Shown in pieces: positions 8,243 through 17,509 of a stretch of 64,000 nucleotides of DNA (positions are counted from its first letter, which is position 1; each line of letters starts with the position of its first letter). The stretch lies in contig JAJPKE010000010.1 of the NCBI GenBank assembly GCA_021323855.1, forward strand, positions 151,188-215,187, read 5' to 3'. This DNA is from Chloroflexota bacterium. GTDB lineage: Bacteria > Chloroflexota > Ktedonobacteria > Ktedonobacterales > JADMIN01. The notes below the pieces were generated by a model. The model did no database searches. It saw nothing but the letters and a program-made list of their open reading frames with translations, and was not told the DNA's origin. Both the position numbers and the translations under genes were made by a program.

Positions 8243-9517
8243 ATGCCTTCTGCGCAGCCGAGCGTCATCAAGCGCCGTGTACTCAGAATGTTGCTGCCAT
8301 TGGATAATGGGCCGCAAGAGATACGCGCGCTCGACGGGCTGCGCGCCATCGCTGCGTTGAGCATCGTCGTTTTCCACTCCTATCAAACGGCTAACCTTGC
8401 ACAAACGTCCTGGGGAAGCAAGTTCTTCGATCAAGCCTATTTTTTGGCCACTGGGGTGCATCTTTTCTTCGTACTTTCCGGGTTCCTCCTTTTCCTCCCG
8501 TATGCTAGAGCAATGTTACATGCCAAACCTCTGCCTTCGGCGCGGCAATTCTATCGGCGCCGCGCATTACGCATTTTGCCGGCCTATTGGGTTTGTCTGC
8601 TAGTGCTGGCGATCATAATCCCCGCAACATTTAGCGGTCTGACCTTCGCAGAAGACATGTTGACGCATATCACGCTGATTCATGATTACTTTCCCTCCTT
8701 CAATCGTGATATCGAGGGACCATTCTGGACGCTGGCGGTTGAATGGCAGTTCTATCTTCTTCTGCCAGTCATAGGAGTTGTCATTGCCCGTATTGTCGGC
8801 GTTTCGCGTTCGATTGGACGTATTGCCGCATGTATCGGCGGTCTCATCGGACTGTCGCTGACGATGCGCGTGATCGGTACGCTGCTGATGGCGTATCTGC
8901 CATCTTTCCATGGCATCATCGCTACTATTGGCCAGATCATTACCCTCCTCATTTTGGGATCACAGGGAAAGTTTCTCGAAGTATTTGCTGTAGGGATGTT
9001 GTGCGCAACCCTCTACGTTGCTACCATTGAAGAACATATGCTCTCTGCTATTCATTTACGCCGCTTTTCCTGGTTCTTGCTGGTCGAGGCCATTGTTTTG
9101 CTTGGTGTCCTGACGCCTTTCTGGTATGACACTGTGCCCGAATATGTTCCTGGTGGTCGTTTGGGATTTGGGCTTATCGCGCCGCTCTACGTTGGTCTTG
9201 GCTATGGCGCGCTCCTCTTGGCAATCGTTTGGGGTGGCAGGCTTATTCACACGCCATTTGAGTTTTATCCCTTACGCTTCATTGGCCTGATCTCATTTAG
9301 TCTCTATATGTGGCATCTTCCTATCACCCGTCCGTTGATTCCTGCTCTGGAGAGCATCGCTCTCGGGTGGCGTCTTCCGCTAGCCTTTCTCGTGGCGTAT
9401 CTCTCCTATCAGTTGGTGGAGCGGCCCTTCCTCAGCCGCCGCCACAAACATGAGCGCATTGCGATGCTATCTGCGATTCCGCCACTTCCGGCTGAGAAAG
9501 TGATAGGTGCAGACTAG
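8243..9517 (+). CDS. Acyltransferase-3 family membrane protein (copy 1)
   Basis: This ~424-residue protein has about ten hydrophobic segments. It has the acyltransferase-3 opening IRALDGLRAIAALSIVVFHSY, with the catalytic-type His in VFH, and ends with SYQLVERPFLSRR. Such integral membrane enzymes O-acylate extracellular glycans, peptidoglycan or lipids. I chose ATG 8243 because GGCGGG lies six bases upstream; TTG 8225 is an alternative. A paralogue at 12620-13906 is extremely similar, with near-identical DNA at both ends. The two flank a secreted peptidase and a lipoprotein, which points to surface modification. Confidence 0.93.
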   Translation: MPSAQPSVIKRRVLRMLLPLDNGPQEIRALDGLRAIAALSIVVFHSYQTANLAQTSWGSKFFDQAYFLATGVHLFFVLSGFLLFLPYARAMLHAKPLPSARQFYRRRALRILPAYWVCLLVLAIIIPATFSGLTFAEDMLTHITLIHDYFPSFNRDIEGPFWTLAVEWQFYLLLPVIGVVIARIVGVSRSIGRIAACIGGLIGLSLTMRVIGTLLMAYLPSFHGIIATIGQIITLLILGSQGKFLEVFAVGMLCATLYVATIEEHMLSAIHLRRFSWFLLVEAIVLLGVLTPFWYDTVPEYVPGGRLGFGLIAPLYVGLGYGALLLAIVWGGRLIHTPFEFYPLRFIGLISFSLYMWHLPITRPLIPALESIALGWRLPLAFLVAYLSYQLVERPFLSRRHKHERIAMLSAIPPLPAEKVIGAD

Positions 9518-9645
9518 AACCAATGATGAAATACCTGCGCATCAACACCGCCGTGTTGTCCATAAAGCGCATGCTCGTGCGTTATATCTGATGAGTGCTG
9601 TGTAGCCGCTCGTTCCCTGGATGTCCGCCCTGTCTGTCCTGCCTT

Positions 9646-9665
9646 ATACACCGCCCCTGGTGTAT
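9646..9665. promoter_or_regulatory. Inverted repeat abutting the -35 box of the C39 gene
   Basis: ATACACC-N6-GGTGTAT, a perfect 7-bp inverted repeat, ends on the first base of TTGACA. Its position suits an operator for an activator or repressor, although function is inferred only from location and symmetry. Confidence 0.5.
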
Positions 9666-9693
9666 TGACAGATCATCTACTTGCCTGTATGCT
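9665..9693 (+). promoter_or_regulatory. Sigma70-type promoter for the C39 peptidase-lipoprotein pair
   Basis: TTGACA (9665-9670), a 17-base spacer, then TATGCT (9688-9693). It lies 55 bases upstream of the chosen ATG at 9749, and translation from upstream TTG codons would start inside this promoter. Confidence 0.7.
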
Positions 9694-9748
9694 AGCGAAG
9701 CGACACGGCAATAGAGGCGGACATGTGAGAGCGATATGGGAGATGGAT

Positions 9749-11713
9749 ATGCCAACAAAGCAGTCGGCACGACTGTTGAAACAGGATACTCTAGGAAATG
9801 GCAACAAGGGCGCCGGTCACCTGGTCTTCAGTATCTTCAAGCGGCGTCCGGTTCGTATCAGTCTGATTGTCATTCTGTTAGTATCGGTAGCCGGGGCGCT
9901 GGCTATTTATGTGCTGCCGGCGCATGCGGGTACGAAAACCGCGCAAGCCACCCTCTACGGTCCAGATAATGCAAAGGTGCTGGCTGCCGTTCAGGCGGCG
10001 CAGTGGCCTCAGCAGAAAAACAATTGGTGTGGCGTGGCAACGATTGCCGCCATCGCCCAGTTTCGGGGTCAGGCAATCTCGCAGCAGAATGTCGCTGATT
10101 ATCTGAATAGCGCGGCGGCGGTGAGTATCTGGGGGACTCCAGGCTCCTCACCAACCGCCTGGGGACCGGCGTTCAAGGCAGATATCGCGCGTGATGTTGG
10201 CACGGACCCGCGTTCGCTGGCGACTGGCCTGAGCGCCGAAGGGCAAGGGCATTACCATCAGCTTGTCGCGTTGAATGGTAGTTATGACGCTACGCTTCAT
10301 CTCGTCGCCGACCTTGTACGCACGCAGGAGCCGATCAGTGTCATCGTCTATCATGGTCTTCATTCGGTGCTGGTCAGCGGCGTGGAGGCGACGGGAGATC
10401 CCGTCACCAACCCTGGCAGCATCACCGGCCTGGAAGTATGGGACCCCGGCTATGGCATTCCCAACGGCAATATTCAGAATGCCCAGGAAGTGCTGGTGCC
10501 GCTGAACACCTGGCTGACGAATCAGTACTATTGGGGGTCGCCCTATAGCGCCAATTATTTTGGCTCTATCGCCGCTGATCCCGACCCCTCGGTCGGTACC
10601 CCATACACCTATGACCCGACGCAGAGCGACAATGGGCATCTCTGGATTGGGCACTATGTCTATTTCCGGCAGGACGCCTCAACTGATCCATCACTGAACG
10701 TGACGACCGACTGGGCTTTCAGCCAGGCCGGCGCATTGATCGAAGGATTCCATGGCGAAGTGCCGTCGGGCTACACCGGCCCCATCACCTCGATTCCCAA
10801 TCCGTTCACCATGAATGACAATAGCATTGATGCGCCGGCTTTCTGGTCGGAATCCGCGTATCCGCCAGTGGCCAACTCGTCGTTTGCTCCTGTCAGTGTG
10901 TTGGCCTGGGCGGGCACTGATAGGGCGCATAGCCTCAATGTGGAAACGTCCAACGACGGCATCCACTACACGAATAAAATCACGTTGGGCGATAACTCGT
11001 TTGCTCGTCCTAGCATCCTTGTCGTGCCAGTGAACACTACCAACGTGGTCATCATGGCGTGGGCGGGCAATGACCGCAATCACTCGCTCAATGTCATGTA
11101 CGATGTGTACGGCGCGCGTAAGAAAGTGACCTTCGCAGAATACACCCCATTCGCGCCATCGCTGGCCTATTTCGGCGGTCAGGTGTGGATCGCCTGGGCG
11201 GGCACCGACGCGAATCACACGCTAAATGTGCGGGCGTTAGGTCCGCAGGGGCTTGTGCCGGGCGTCAAGACGACATTGTGGTCGCATGATAGCGGCTCGT
11301 CTCCCGATCTGGTGGCCGATCCACATGATAGCCAGATGTTGCTATCCTGGCAGATGAGTGGCTCTAACCATCCCAACTTCATGCAATCGGCGAATGGAAC
11401 GACCTGGACGGCGGGATTGGCTGCTCCATCGTCGGGCACGACCGGCTCTACACCCAGTTTGATGGCGCTCAACCCGGCGCAGACGAATATGCCAGAATAT
11501 TATTGGGCGTGGACGGGCACCAATTCTTCGCGTACCGTGTACATCCAGATGACGAGTACGCTGAATACCTGGTCTTCGCCGATTGTTGCGCTGCCGGAGG
11601 CCGCGACAGGTGCGCCATCGCTTGGTTTTGCCGGTCAGGCGCGCCAGATTCTGATCGTCTGGACGGGCACCGATAGCGGCCATCACCTGAACGTGGCAAT
11701 TCTCCCAGTCTAA
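9749..11713 (+). CDS. Secreted C39-like cysteine peptidase with WxGTD-repeat propeller domain
   Basis: I start it at ATG 9749 (GGGAG six bases upstream), giving ~654 residues. The N-terminus has a hydrophobic stretch and AHAG, a signal sequence or anchor. The peptidase_C39-like core follows: catalytic Cys in NNWCGVATIAAI, His in YHGLHSVLVSGV, and an Asp in LEVWDPGYG. The C-terminal ~300 residues carry about six divergent repeats of an AWAGTDxxHxLNV type spaced ~45-60 residues apart, as expected for a six-bladed beta-propeller that might bind glycans or the cell wall. Role inferred: extracellular proteolysis or processing at the surface. The lipoprotein gene follows after 18 bases and is probably co-transcribed. 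Confidence 0.8.
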   Translation: MPTKQSARLLKQDTLGNGNKGAGHLVFSIFKRRPVRISLIVILLVSVAGALAIYVLPAHAGTKTAQATLYGPDNAKVLAAVQAAQWPQQKNNWCGVATIAAIAQFRGQAISQQNVADYLNSAAAVSIWGTPGSSPTAWGPAFKADIARDVGTDPRSLATGLSAEGQGHYHQLVALNGSYDATLHLVADLVRTQEPISVIVYHGLHSVLVSGVEATGDPVTNPGSITGLEVWDPGYGIPNGNIQNAQEVLVPLNTWLTNQYYWGSPYSANYFGSIAADPDPSVGTPYTYDPTQSDNGHLWIGHYVYFRQDASTDPSLNVTTDWAFSQAGALIEGFHGEVPSGYTGPITSIPNPFTMNDNSIDAPAFWSESAYPPVANSSFAPVSVLAWAGTDRAHSLNVETSNDGIHYTNKITLGDNSFARPSILVVPVNTTNVVIMAWAGNDRNHSLNVMYDVYGARKKVTFAEYTPFAPSLAYFGGQVWIAWAGTDANHTLNVRALGPQGLVPGVKTTLWSHDSGSSPDLVADPHDSQMLLSWQMSGSNHPNFMQSANGTTWTAGLAAPSSGTTGSTPSLMALNPAQTNMPEYYWAWTGTNSSRTVYIQMTSTLNTWSSPIVALPEAATGAPSLGFAGQARQILIVWTGTDSGHHLNVAILPV

Positions 11714-11731
11714 AGGTCTAAGGATAACAGA

Positions 11732-12394
11732 ATGGCATCTAAGGTTCGACAATGGCCCGGATGGTCTGGTGGTGCTCACCGGAATGGCACCAATGCGCGC
11801 AGGATGAGATGGCGTTTGATGCTCGTCATGGCTGTGCTAATGTCCATGTTGTTATGGGCAATGGCAGCGTGTGGCGGGCCATCATCTGGCGGCACTACCC
11901 CGGCAACGCAGCCTGGTATCAGCGCCAATCCGCCAGTTTCGCCAACTGTGATGACGAATACGCCGACGGTTACTCCTGCGCCAGCGGGATTCCAGGCTGA
12001 TTTCACTGAACAATACACCGCCGTCGCCTGTTCCGGCAACCAGCCGACGGGTTCGGTCTGCGTCACAACTCATGGGTCGGGGCAGGTCAACAACGGAGGG
12101 AGTAGCCTGGGCAACGCATCGCTCAGCCGTACCTCCGTCTATGCGCCCGGTGGAACTGACTCGTGTGGGTCCGCGACAACCAATGGAACGTTGACGCTGG
12201 CGACGGGTGATACGATTACCTTCCGGGCGACCGGCACATTTTGCCGCGCTACCCAGGTGGCAACGTTCACCTATACGATCACAGGTGGCACGGGCCGGTA
12301 TCTGAATGCGAGCGGGAGCGGAAAAATACAGGTGCCTACTCCACAATCGAGCAGTTCTGGCACGGAAAGCTGGACTGGGACTCTTCTTCCATAG
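11732..12394 (+). CDS. Putative lipoprotein
   Basis: This 220-residue protein has AAGGAT about 8 bases before the ATG. A basic N-region is followed by a hydrophobic core and a lipobox-like MAAC, giving a mature protein that starts CGGPSSGG. After a Pro/Thr/Ser-rich tether, the ~130-residue remainder is Thr/Gly/Ser-rich and beta-strand-like, with four further cysteines (VACSG, GSVCVT, TDSCGS, TFCRAT) that could form disulfides. I recognise no family. It sits 18 bases after the C39-propeller gene, so it is probably its operon and surface partner. Confidence 0.75.
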   Translation: MASKVRQWPGWSGGAHRNGTNARRMRWRLMLVMAVLMSMLLWAMAACGGPSSGGTTPATQPGISANPPVSPTVMTNTPTVTPAPAGFQADFTEQYTAVACSGNQPTGSVCVTTHGSGQVNNGGSSLGNASLSRTSVYAPGGTDSCGSATTNGTLTLATGDTITFRATGTFCRATQVATFTYTITGGTGRYLNASGSGKIQVPTPQSSSSGTESWTGTLLP

Positions 12395-12619
12395 CGCCAA
12401 CAGGTGATCTGCTATCCTCAGGCGCCGTCATAAGCGATAATGGGAGCGTCTGACATGGTATCTGCTCGCCAGAGCAGTTGCTCCTCGTGCCTTAACTGCG
12501 TATGACTGTGTATGAGAAGGTAGTCATGCCGCTTCATTAGATATTCGTTACCATCAATACGAGCTGTAGAGAGGATAGCGAGAAGCGCCAATTTGCATGA
12601 GAGTCAGGAAGAGGTAGAT

Positions 12620-13906
12620 TTGAGCAGGCAACTGGGCGATGTCTGGTCAAAAGTCCGAACCAGGCTTTTGCCGATGGATAATGGGCCGCAAGAGATCCGC
12701 GCGCTTGATGGCTTGCGCGCCATCGCTGCGTTGAGCATTGTCGCATTTCATACCTATCTGACCGCTAAGCTAGAGTACAAGCCATGGGGTCCGATTGCAT
12801 ACAATTTTGCGTACTTCCTGGCTACTGGCGTCCACCTTTTCTTTGTGCTGTCTGGCTTTTTGCTATTCCTGCCTTATGTTCGAGCGATGTTGCATGCCAG
12901 ATCTCTCCCCTCCGCCAAACGATTCTATCGGCGGCGCGCGCTCCGCATTTTGCCTGCATACTGGGCCTGTCTGACGCTGCTCTTGTTCCTGGCGCCGTCC
13001 GCCTTCAAAGGACTATCGCTAGCGCAAGATATCGGCGTGCATGTGATTTTGGTCCATGATGATTTCCCGCGTTTCGCTCAGGACCTAGATGGCCCATTCT
13101 GGACGTTAGCGGTGGAAGTGCAGTTTTATGTCGTCCTTCCGCTGCTGGCTTTTCTGACGTCAAAGCTGGTGGGCGCCTCGCGTTCGTTGGCACGCCTGGC
13201 TATAGGTGTCGGTTGCATCATTGCCACCGCTCTTTTGGTGCGCACGGCAGATGCCGTTATTATGACGGGTATTCCTACATTCAGTGGCATAACGGGAACG
13301 ATTGCTCGTGTATTCGTGCTGATTACGATGGGGTCGTTGGGGAAGTTTCTCGAAGTTTTCGCGGTGGGGATGCTCTGCGCCACCCTCTACGTTGCTACGG
13401 TTGAGGAGAAAATGTTCTCCCCCAAACAGCAGCACCGGCTAGCGTGGCTCCTTCTGGGCGAAGCCGTTGTTCTATTGGCCGCGCTGGTTCCATTTCAAAC
13501 GTTTGCTTCATCTCGCTATGCTCCGGGTACGGTGATAGGCTTTGCAGGCGTCACGATCCCCTTTTTCATTGGTCTTGGCTACGGTTCGTTGCTGCTGGCG
13601 ATTGTGTGGGGAAATAAGTTCATTCGCGCGCCTTTCGAGTTCTATCCTTTGCGTTTCATCGGCCTGATCTCGTACAGCCTCTACATGTGGCATCTTCCGA
13701 TCATTCACCCATTGATTCCGGCTCTGGCCAGTCTTACTCTCAAGTGGCGCGTTCCGCTGGCCTTTCTCGTTGCGTATCTCTCCTATCAGTTGGTGGAGCG
13801 GCCCTTCCTCAGCCGCCGCCACAAGAATGAGCAGGCCAAAGAGAATCCCGCCGCGCTGCCGGTTGCCGATGAGCCTGCACTTGCCGTTGGCCAGGGCACG
13901 CCATAA
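12620..13906 (+). CDS. Acyltransferase-3 family membrane protein (copy 2)
   Basis: This ~428-residue paralogue of the gene at 8243 has the same architecture: IRALDGLRAIAALSIVAFHTY at the start, about ten membrane segments, and SYQLVERPFLSRRHKNE at the end. I prefer TTG 12620 because GGAAGAGG lies five bases upstream; TTG 12593 has no good binding site. It probably acylates a surface polymer, like its paralogue. The 198 bases upstream hold no gene and no clear promoter. The very high DNA identity with copy 1 in patches, with divergence elsewhere, suggests duplication followed by conversion. Confidence 0.92.
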   Translation: MSRQLGDVWSKVRTRLLPMDNGPQEIRALDGLRAIAALSIVAFHTYLTAKLEYKPWGPIAYNFAYFLATGVHLFFVLSGFLLFLPYVRAMLHARSLPSAKRFYRRRALRILPAYWACLTLLLFLAPSAFKGLSLAQDIGVHVILVHDDFPRFAQDLDGPFWTLAVEVQFYVVLPLLAFLTSKLVGASRSLARLAIGVGCIIATALLVRTADAVIMTGIPTFSGITGTIARVFVLITMGSLGKFLEVFAVGMLCATLYVATVEEKMFSPKQQHRLAWLLLGEAVVLLAALVPFQTFASSRYAPGTVIGFAGVTIPFFIGLGYGSLLLAIVWGNKFIRAPFEFYPLRFIGLISYSLYMWHLPIIHPLIPALASLTLKWRVPLAFLVAYLSYQLVERPFLSRRHKNEQAKENPAALPVADEPALAVGQGTP

Positions 13907-14183
13907 GTGGTTGATGAAAGCCATTTTACGCCCGCTCATTTGCGCTCCTACGTTTGCCATCTCCTGTGCTACAATGCGAGTAGTATGCTCGCCACTGCTG
14001 CGGCATGTGCAGCGGTGGGACAATAGTTCTCAACGGTCTGTGATGCGATGTCACGCGATTCGGGGAGAATTGGACCCTATTTTGCGAGCGTATGCTGAAG
14101 AGACCTGCGATTTCCTCGAATTCGCGGAGCTATGATGTACCGACCTGTACACGAGATATGTGATGAGTTCAAGGAGACGCGGC

Positions 14184-15236
14184 ATGTCTGACCACGCCAC
14201 AGAACATCCAGCCAGCCGCACCCCAGTGCAGGCGCTTCCGCAGAGCGACGCGCAGGCGATCACCGACATCATTGTGCCGCCGTGCCTCATCGCCGGGTCT
14301 GCGAGTGAAGTGCTGGCGGGTGAGATTGCGCGCCGGTTGGATATGCCCTTGCTGGAACGGTCCATCGAGCGTTTTCCCGATGGCGAGATCAAGATACGGC
14401 TGGGCAGCAGTGTACGCGGGCACGATGCCTATATCATCCAATCTACTTGCGAGCCGGTCAACGAAAACCTGGTCGAACTGTTCCTGATGATTGATACGCT
14501 CTGCCGAGCCTCTGCCAGCCGTCTCACCGTCGTTATTCCCTACTATGCCTATGCCCGGCAGGACCGCAAATTCGTGGGCCGCGAACCCATCTCTGCGAAG
14601 TTGGTGGCGAATTTGTTGACGGCGGCGGGCGCGCATCGTATCGTCGCTGTGGACCTGCATAGCCCGGCGATTCAGGGATTTTTCGACATCGGCATGGACC
14701 ACCTGACGGCGATTCCGCTGCTCTCGCAATACCTCAAAGAGCGGATTCCACGCGACAGCGTGATCGTTTCGCCGGATACCGGCGGCGTGAAGCGCGCCGA
14801 CCTCTTCGCACGGTCGCTCGATCTGCCCATCGCCATTCTGCACAAACGACGGGCCAATGCGCTCGAAGTGGAGATTGCCGCTGTGATTGGCGATGTACGC
14901 GGCAAGCACGCCATCATCGTAGATGACATCGTGGCCACCGGCGGCACGATTCATCAGGCGGTGGACACGTTGGTAGCGGCGGGCGCGCACCCGGATGTAC
15001 GTGTGGTAGCGACGCATGGCGTGCTGGCTGGCAACGCGCCGGATGTCTTGCGACATCCGGCAATCGCCGAGATCGTCGTCACCGATACCGTGCCGGTGCC
15101 GGAGCGGGTGCGCGCTGCCTTGCCGGGGCTGCATATCGTCTCGGTGGCTGATCTGCTGGCGAATGCTATCGAGCGGCTGCATAACGGGCTATCGTTGAGT
15201 GCGCTCTTCGCCCACGATGCTGCGCCACCGATCTAG
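14184..15236 (+). CDS. prs: Ribose-phosphate pyrophosphokinase
   Basis: The protein has ~350 residues, about 30 longer than usual at the N-terminus. It makes PRPP from ribose-5-phosphate and ATP for nucleotide and amino-acid synthesis in the cytoplasm. Motifs include ERFPDGEIKIRLGSSVRG, the ATP-loop IPYYAYARQDRKFVGREPIS, VDLHSPAIQGFFDI, and the PRPP loop IIVDDIVATGGTI. AAGGAG lies seven bases before ATG 14184. The 277 bases upstream show no gene. This is a standard member of the family and appears monocistronic. Confidence 0.96.
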   Translation: MSDHATEHPASRTPVQALPQSDAQAITDIIVPPCLIAGSASEVLAGEIARRLDMPLLERSIERFPDGEIKIRLGSSVRGHDAYIIQSTCEPVNENLVELFLMIDTLCRASASRLTVVIPYYAYARQDRKFVGREPISAKLVANLLTAAGAHRIVAVDLHSPAIQGFFDIGMDHLTAIPLLSQYLKERIPRDSVIVSPDTGGVKRADLFARSLDLPIAILHKRRANALEVEIAAVIGDVRGKHAIIVDDIVATGGTIHQAVDTLVAAGAHPDVRVVATHGVLAGNAPDVLRHPAIAEIVVTDTVPVPERVRAALPGLHIVSVADLLANAIERLHNGLSLSALFAHDAAPPI

Positions 15237-15279
15237 CCGTCAAACTCAGAGAGATGCGACGGAGAATCAGTCTATCGGC

Positions 15280-15309
15280 TTCCTAGCGAAAGATATCGGG
15301 CGCTATAAT
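15280..15309 (+). promoter_or_regulatory. Candidate promoter for the M20 peptidase gene
   Basis: TATAAT at 15304-15309 is perfect. The -35 at 15280-15285 (TTCCTA, 18-base spacer) matches only partly. It lies 42 bases before the ATG. Confidence 0.45.
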
Positions 15310-15350
15310 GCGAACTGCTGAATAGAAGGCACTGACGAAATGAGGGTGAG

Positions 15351-17045
15351 ATGGTCGCAGGTGAGAACACGCCGCAGAGCGATTGGTATGAGACGGTACG
15401 CGAGTTGACGCTGCGGCTGGTGCATATCAACAGCGTCAGCCCCGGCGCGGGCGAGACGCAGGTTGCCGAAGAGGTGGTGCGCCTGCTCCGCGAAGGTGGC
15501 TTCGACGATGCCTACACCGATATGGGCCTCGACCCCATCGAAAACGATCCACATCAGCGCAAGAACGCCTACGCCTTCCTTCAGGGAACGAGCAAACGCA
15601 CAGTGGTGCTGCTCGGCCACATAGATACCGTCGAGACGGCTGATTATGGCGCGCTCGAACCCTTCGCGCTGGACCCCGAGGCGCTGGCGGAGCGGCAGGC
15701 GCAACTGGCGGCTATGACGCCGGGACTTCAAGAAGACCTCGACGCCTACCCCGGCGATTGGATGTTCGGACGCGGTGTGATTGATATGAAAAGCGGCGTC
15801 GCGGCCAATATCGCAGTGTTACGCAGGCTGGCGGAACAGGCGCGCACAGAGCAGCCGGCGCTTTCGGTGGTGTTGCTGGCAACGCCTGATGAGGAGAACG
15901 AGTCAGCAGGGGTGCTTCAGGCGGTGCGTTTCTTGCTGCGCCTGCGCGAACGCTACGGCTTGGAGTATGTGGGCGCGATCAACACCGACTATACGACCTC
16001 GCTCTATCCTGGCGATACGCATCGCTATTTCTATACCGGCACCATCGGCAAGCTGCTGCCGAGCTTCTATGTTATCGGGCGCGAGTCGCATGTTGGCGAT
16101 CCCTACGACGGCCTGGACGCTAACCTGATTATGGCCGAACTGGTGCGCGATCTCAGCATGTGTGAGGACCTGTGTGATATGGTGCGCGGGCAGATGACGC
16201 CGCCGCCGGTGACGCTGCATGCTGGCGACCTGAAGGAACGCTATAACGTACAGATTCCCTTCACCGCCCACTTCTACCTGAACGTGTTGACCTTTACGAC
16301 GCGGCCCAATGAACTGCTGCGGCGGCTACAGTATCGCGCCGAAGCCTCGCTCGCGCGGGTGTTGCAGCGTGTGGACGAGTCCGAGCGACGCTGGCTGGTG
16401 GCGATGGGCGAGACGGGCCGGGCGCTACGCCTCTTGCCGCGCACGGGACGTGTGCTGTCCTATGCTGATCTGCGGCTCGCGGCGATGCGGACGCATGGCG
16501 AGGAGGCGGTGACTGAGGCGCTTGATGATGAATGGTCGCGCTGGCCGGCGACGCTGGATAAGCGCGAGCGCAGCCTGCGGCTGGTGCAGCGGCTCTGGGC
16601 GCTCAGCGGATTGCGCGGCCCCGCCGTGGTGATCTACTTCGCTCCGCCGTTCTATCCACATGTGAAGGCGACGCCCTGCGCGCTGCACGAGGCGGTGGCG
16701 GCGGTGGCCGGTGCGCACGACGAGCTACCGCTGGTCGTGCAGGAATATTTCCCCTTCCTCTCAGATATGAGCTATCTACGGCTCGACGCCGAGATAGACG
16801 CGAGCACGCTGATCGAGAACATGCCCGTCTGGCAGGACACAGCGGCGCCCAGCGAGACTATACGCCCCGGTGCATACTCCTTGCCGCTGGAGGCAATTCG
16901 ACAGCTTGATCTACCCGTCGTCAACCTCGGCCCGTATGGTCGCGGCGCGCATCAGCGTGGCGAGCGCGCGCTGATGTCCTACTCATTCGGCACGCTGCCG
17001 CAACTGGTGTACGAGACCATCGAACGGCTGGCTGCGATGGATTAA
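15351..17045 (+). CDS. RocB-like M20-family metallopeptidase
   Basis: This 564-residue protein matches the length of the RocB branch of M20 zinc peptidases, longer than ArgE or DapE. Metal-site segments visible: LLGHIDTVETADYG, GRGVIDMKSGVAANIAVL, and LLATPDEENESAGVL with the general-base Glu pair. RocB is linked to arginine use in Bacillus, but its biochemical reaction is poorly defined. No arginine catabolic genes are near. The stop overlaps the convergent cupin gene tail by four bases. The family call is firm and the substrate is unknown. Confidence 0.88.
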   Translation: MVAGENTPQSDWYETVRELTLRLVHINSVSPGAGETQVAEEVVRLLREGGFDDAYTDMGLDPIENDPHQRKNAYAFLQGTSKRTVVLLGHIDTVETADYGALEPFALDPEALAERQAQLAAMTPGLQEDLDAYPGDWMFGRGVIDMKSGVAANIAVLRRLAEQARTEQPALSVVLLATPDEENESAGVLQAVRFLLRLRERYGLEYVGAINTDYTTSLYPGDTHRYFYTGTIGKLLPSFYVIGRESHVGDPYDGLDANLIMAELVRDLSMCEDLCDMVRGQMTPPPVTLHAGDLKERYNVQIPFTAHFYLNVLTFTTRPNELLRRLQYRAEASLARVLQRVDESERRWLVAMGETGRALRLLPRTGRVLSYADLRLAAMRTHGEEAVTEALDDEWSRWPATLDKRERSLRLVQRLWALSGLRGPAVVIYFAPPFYPHVKATPCALHEAVAAVAGAHDELPLVVQEYFPFLSDMSYLRLDAEIDASTLIENMPVWQDTAAPSETIRPGAYSLPLEAIRQLDLPVVNLGPYGRGAHQRGERALMSYSFGTLPQLVYETIERLAAMD

Positions 17046-17362
17046 AGATGCGCCTCGGCGCAGCGCACGCCCTGCAGGCCGACGATGGCGCCGTGCAGTG
17101 TGCCAGCGGGCAGCAGCAGTTCGTCGCCGGGGCGCAGGTCTACGGCGTCGTTGGTGGCGGGCAGGGTGAAGCGGATGCCACCAGCGAGGCAGACGAGATG
17201 CTTGTCGTAGTTGTGCGAGTGAACGGCGTAGGTATCGCTGGGACCATTGCCCCATTCATAGTAGTCGTGTCCGCTGGCGCGTAGCCGCTCGCGTAGTGCT
17301 CGTTCAGTTGGCGGCTCCTCGCCCTGCCAGCGCGTCACGCTGATGATGGTCTTGTCGCTCAT
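17042..17362 (-). CDS. Small single-domain cupin
   Basis: The protein has 106 residues. It shows cupin motif 1 (HSHNYDKHLVCLAGGIRFTL, metal-ligand His residues) and motif 2 (LRPGDELLLPAGTLHGAIVG). Single-domain cupins act as small dioxygenases, isomerases or sensors, and nothing here fixes the substrate. It is convergent with the M20 peptidase gene and stands alone on its strand. The upstream 147 bases carry dispersed repeat sequence and no clear promoter. Confidence 0.85.
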   Translation of the reverse strand: MSDKTIISVTRWQGEEPPTERALRERLRASGHDYYEWGNGPSDTYAVHSHNYDKHLVCLAGGIRFTLPATNDAVDLRPGDELLLPAGTLHGAIVGLQGVRCAEAHL

Positions 17363-17386
17363 GGAGGAGTTTCCTTATCTGTTATA

Positions 17387-17494
17387 GCGCATATCGCGGC
17401 AGTAAACTGCCGGCGCGCGCACATATGGTCTGAAGGCCCATCGCCCCATTTCTGACTTGTGCACCGTACTCCGGCTTTTCAAAGCCGAGAGTAC
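17387..17494. repeat. Dispersed 'ggcttttcaaagcc' repeat, copy 1
   Basis: A pair of hairpins, cggcagtaaactgccg and the cggcttttcaaagccg core, separated by ~60 bases. Related blocks lie at 42168, 50931, 54398, 55711, 55938 and 58569, always between genes. Confidence 0.8.
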
Positions 17495-17509
17495 AGCAAA
17501 TACTCCCAG

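Noticed and set aside
13770..14135. 121-codon plus frame across the end of the second acyltransferase gene
   Set aside because: It overlaps a conserved gene end and lacks a ribosome binding site; the 277 bases before prs are better seen as non-coding.
14169..15182. 337-codon frame antisense to prs
   Set aside because: The plus strand carries the full prs motifs; the antisense product is Arg/His-rich without a motif.
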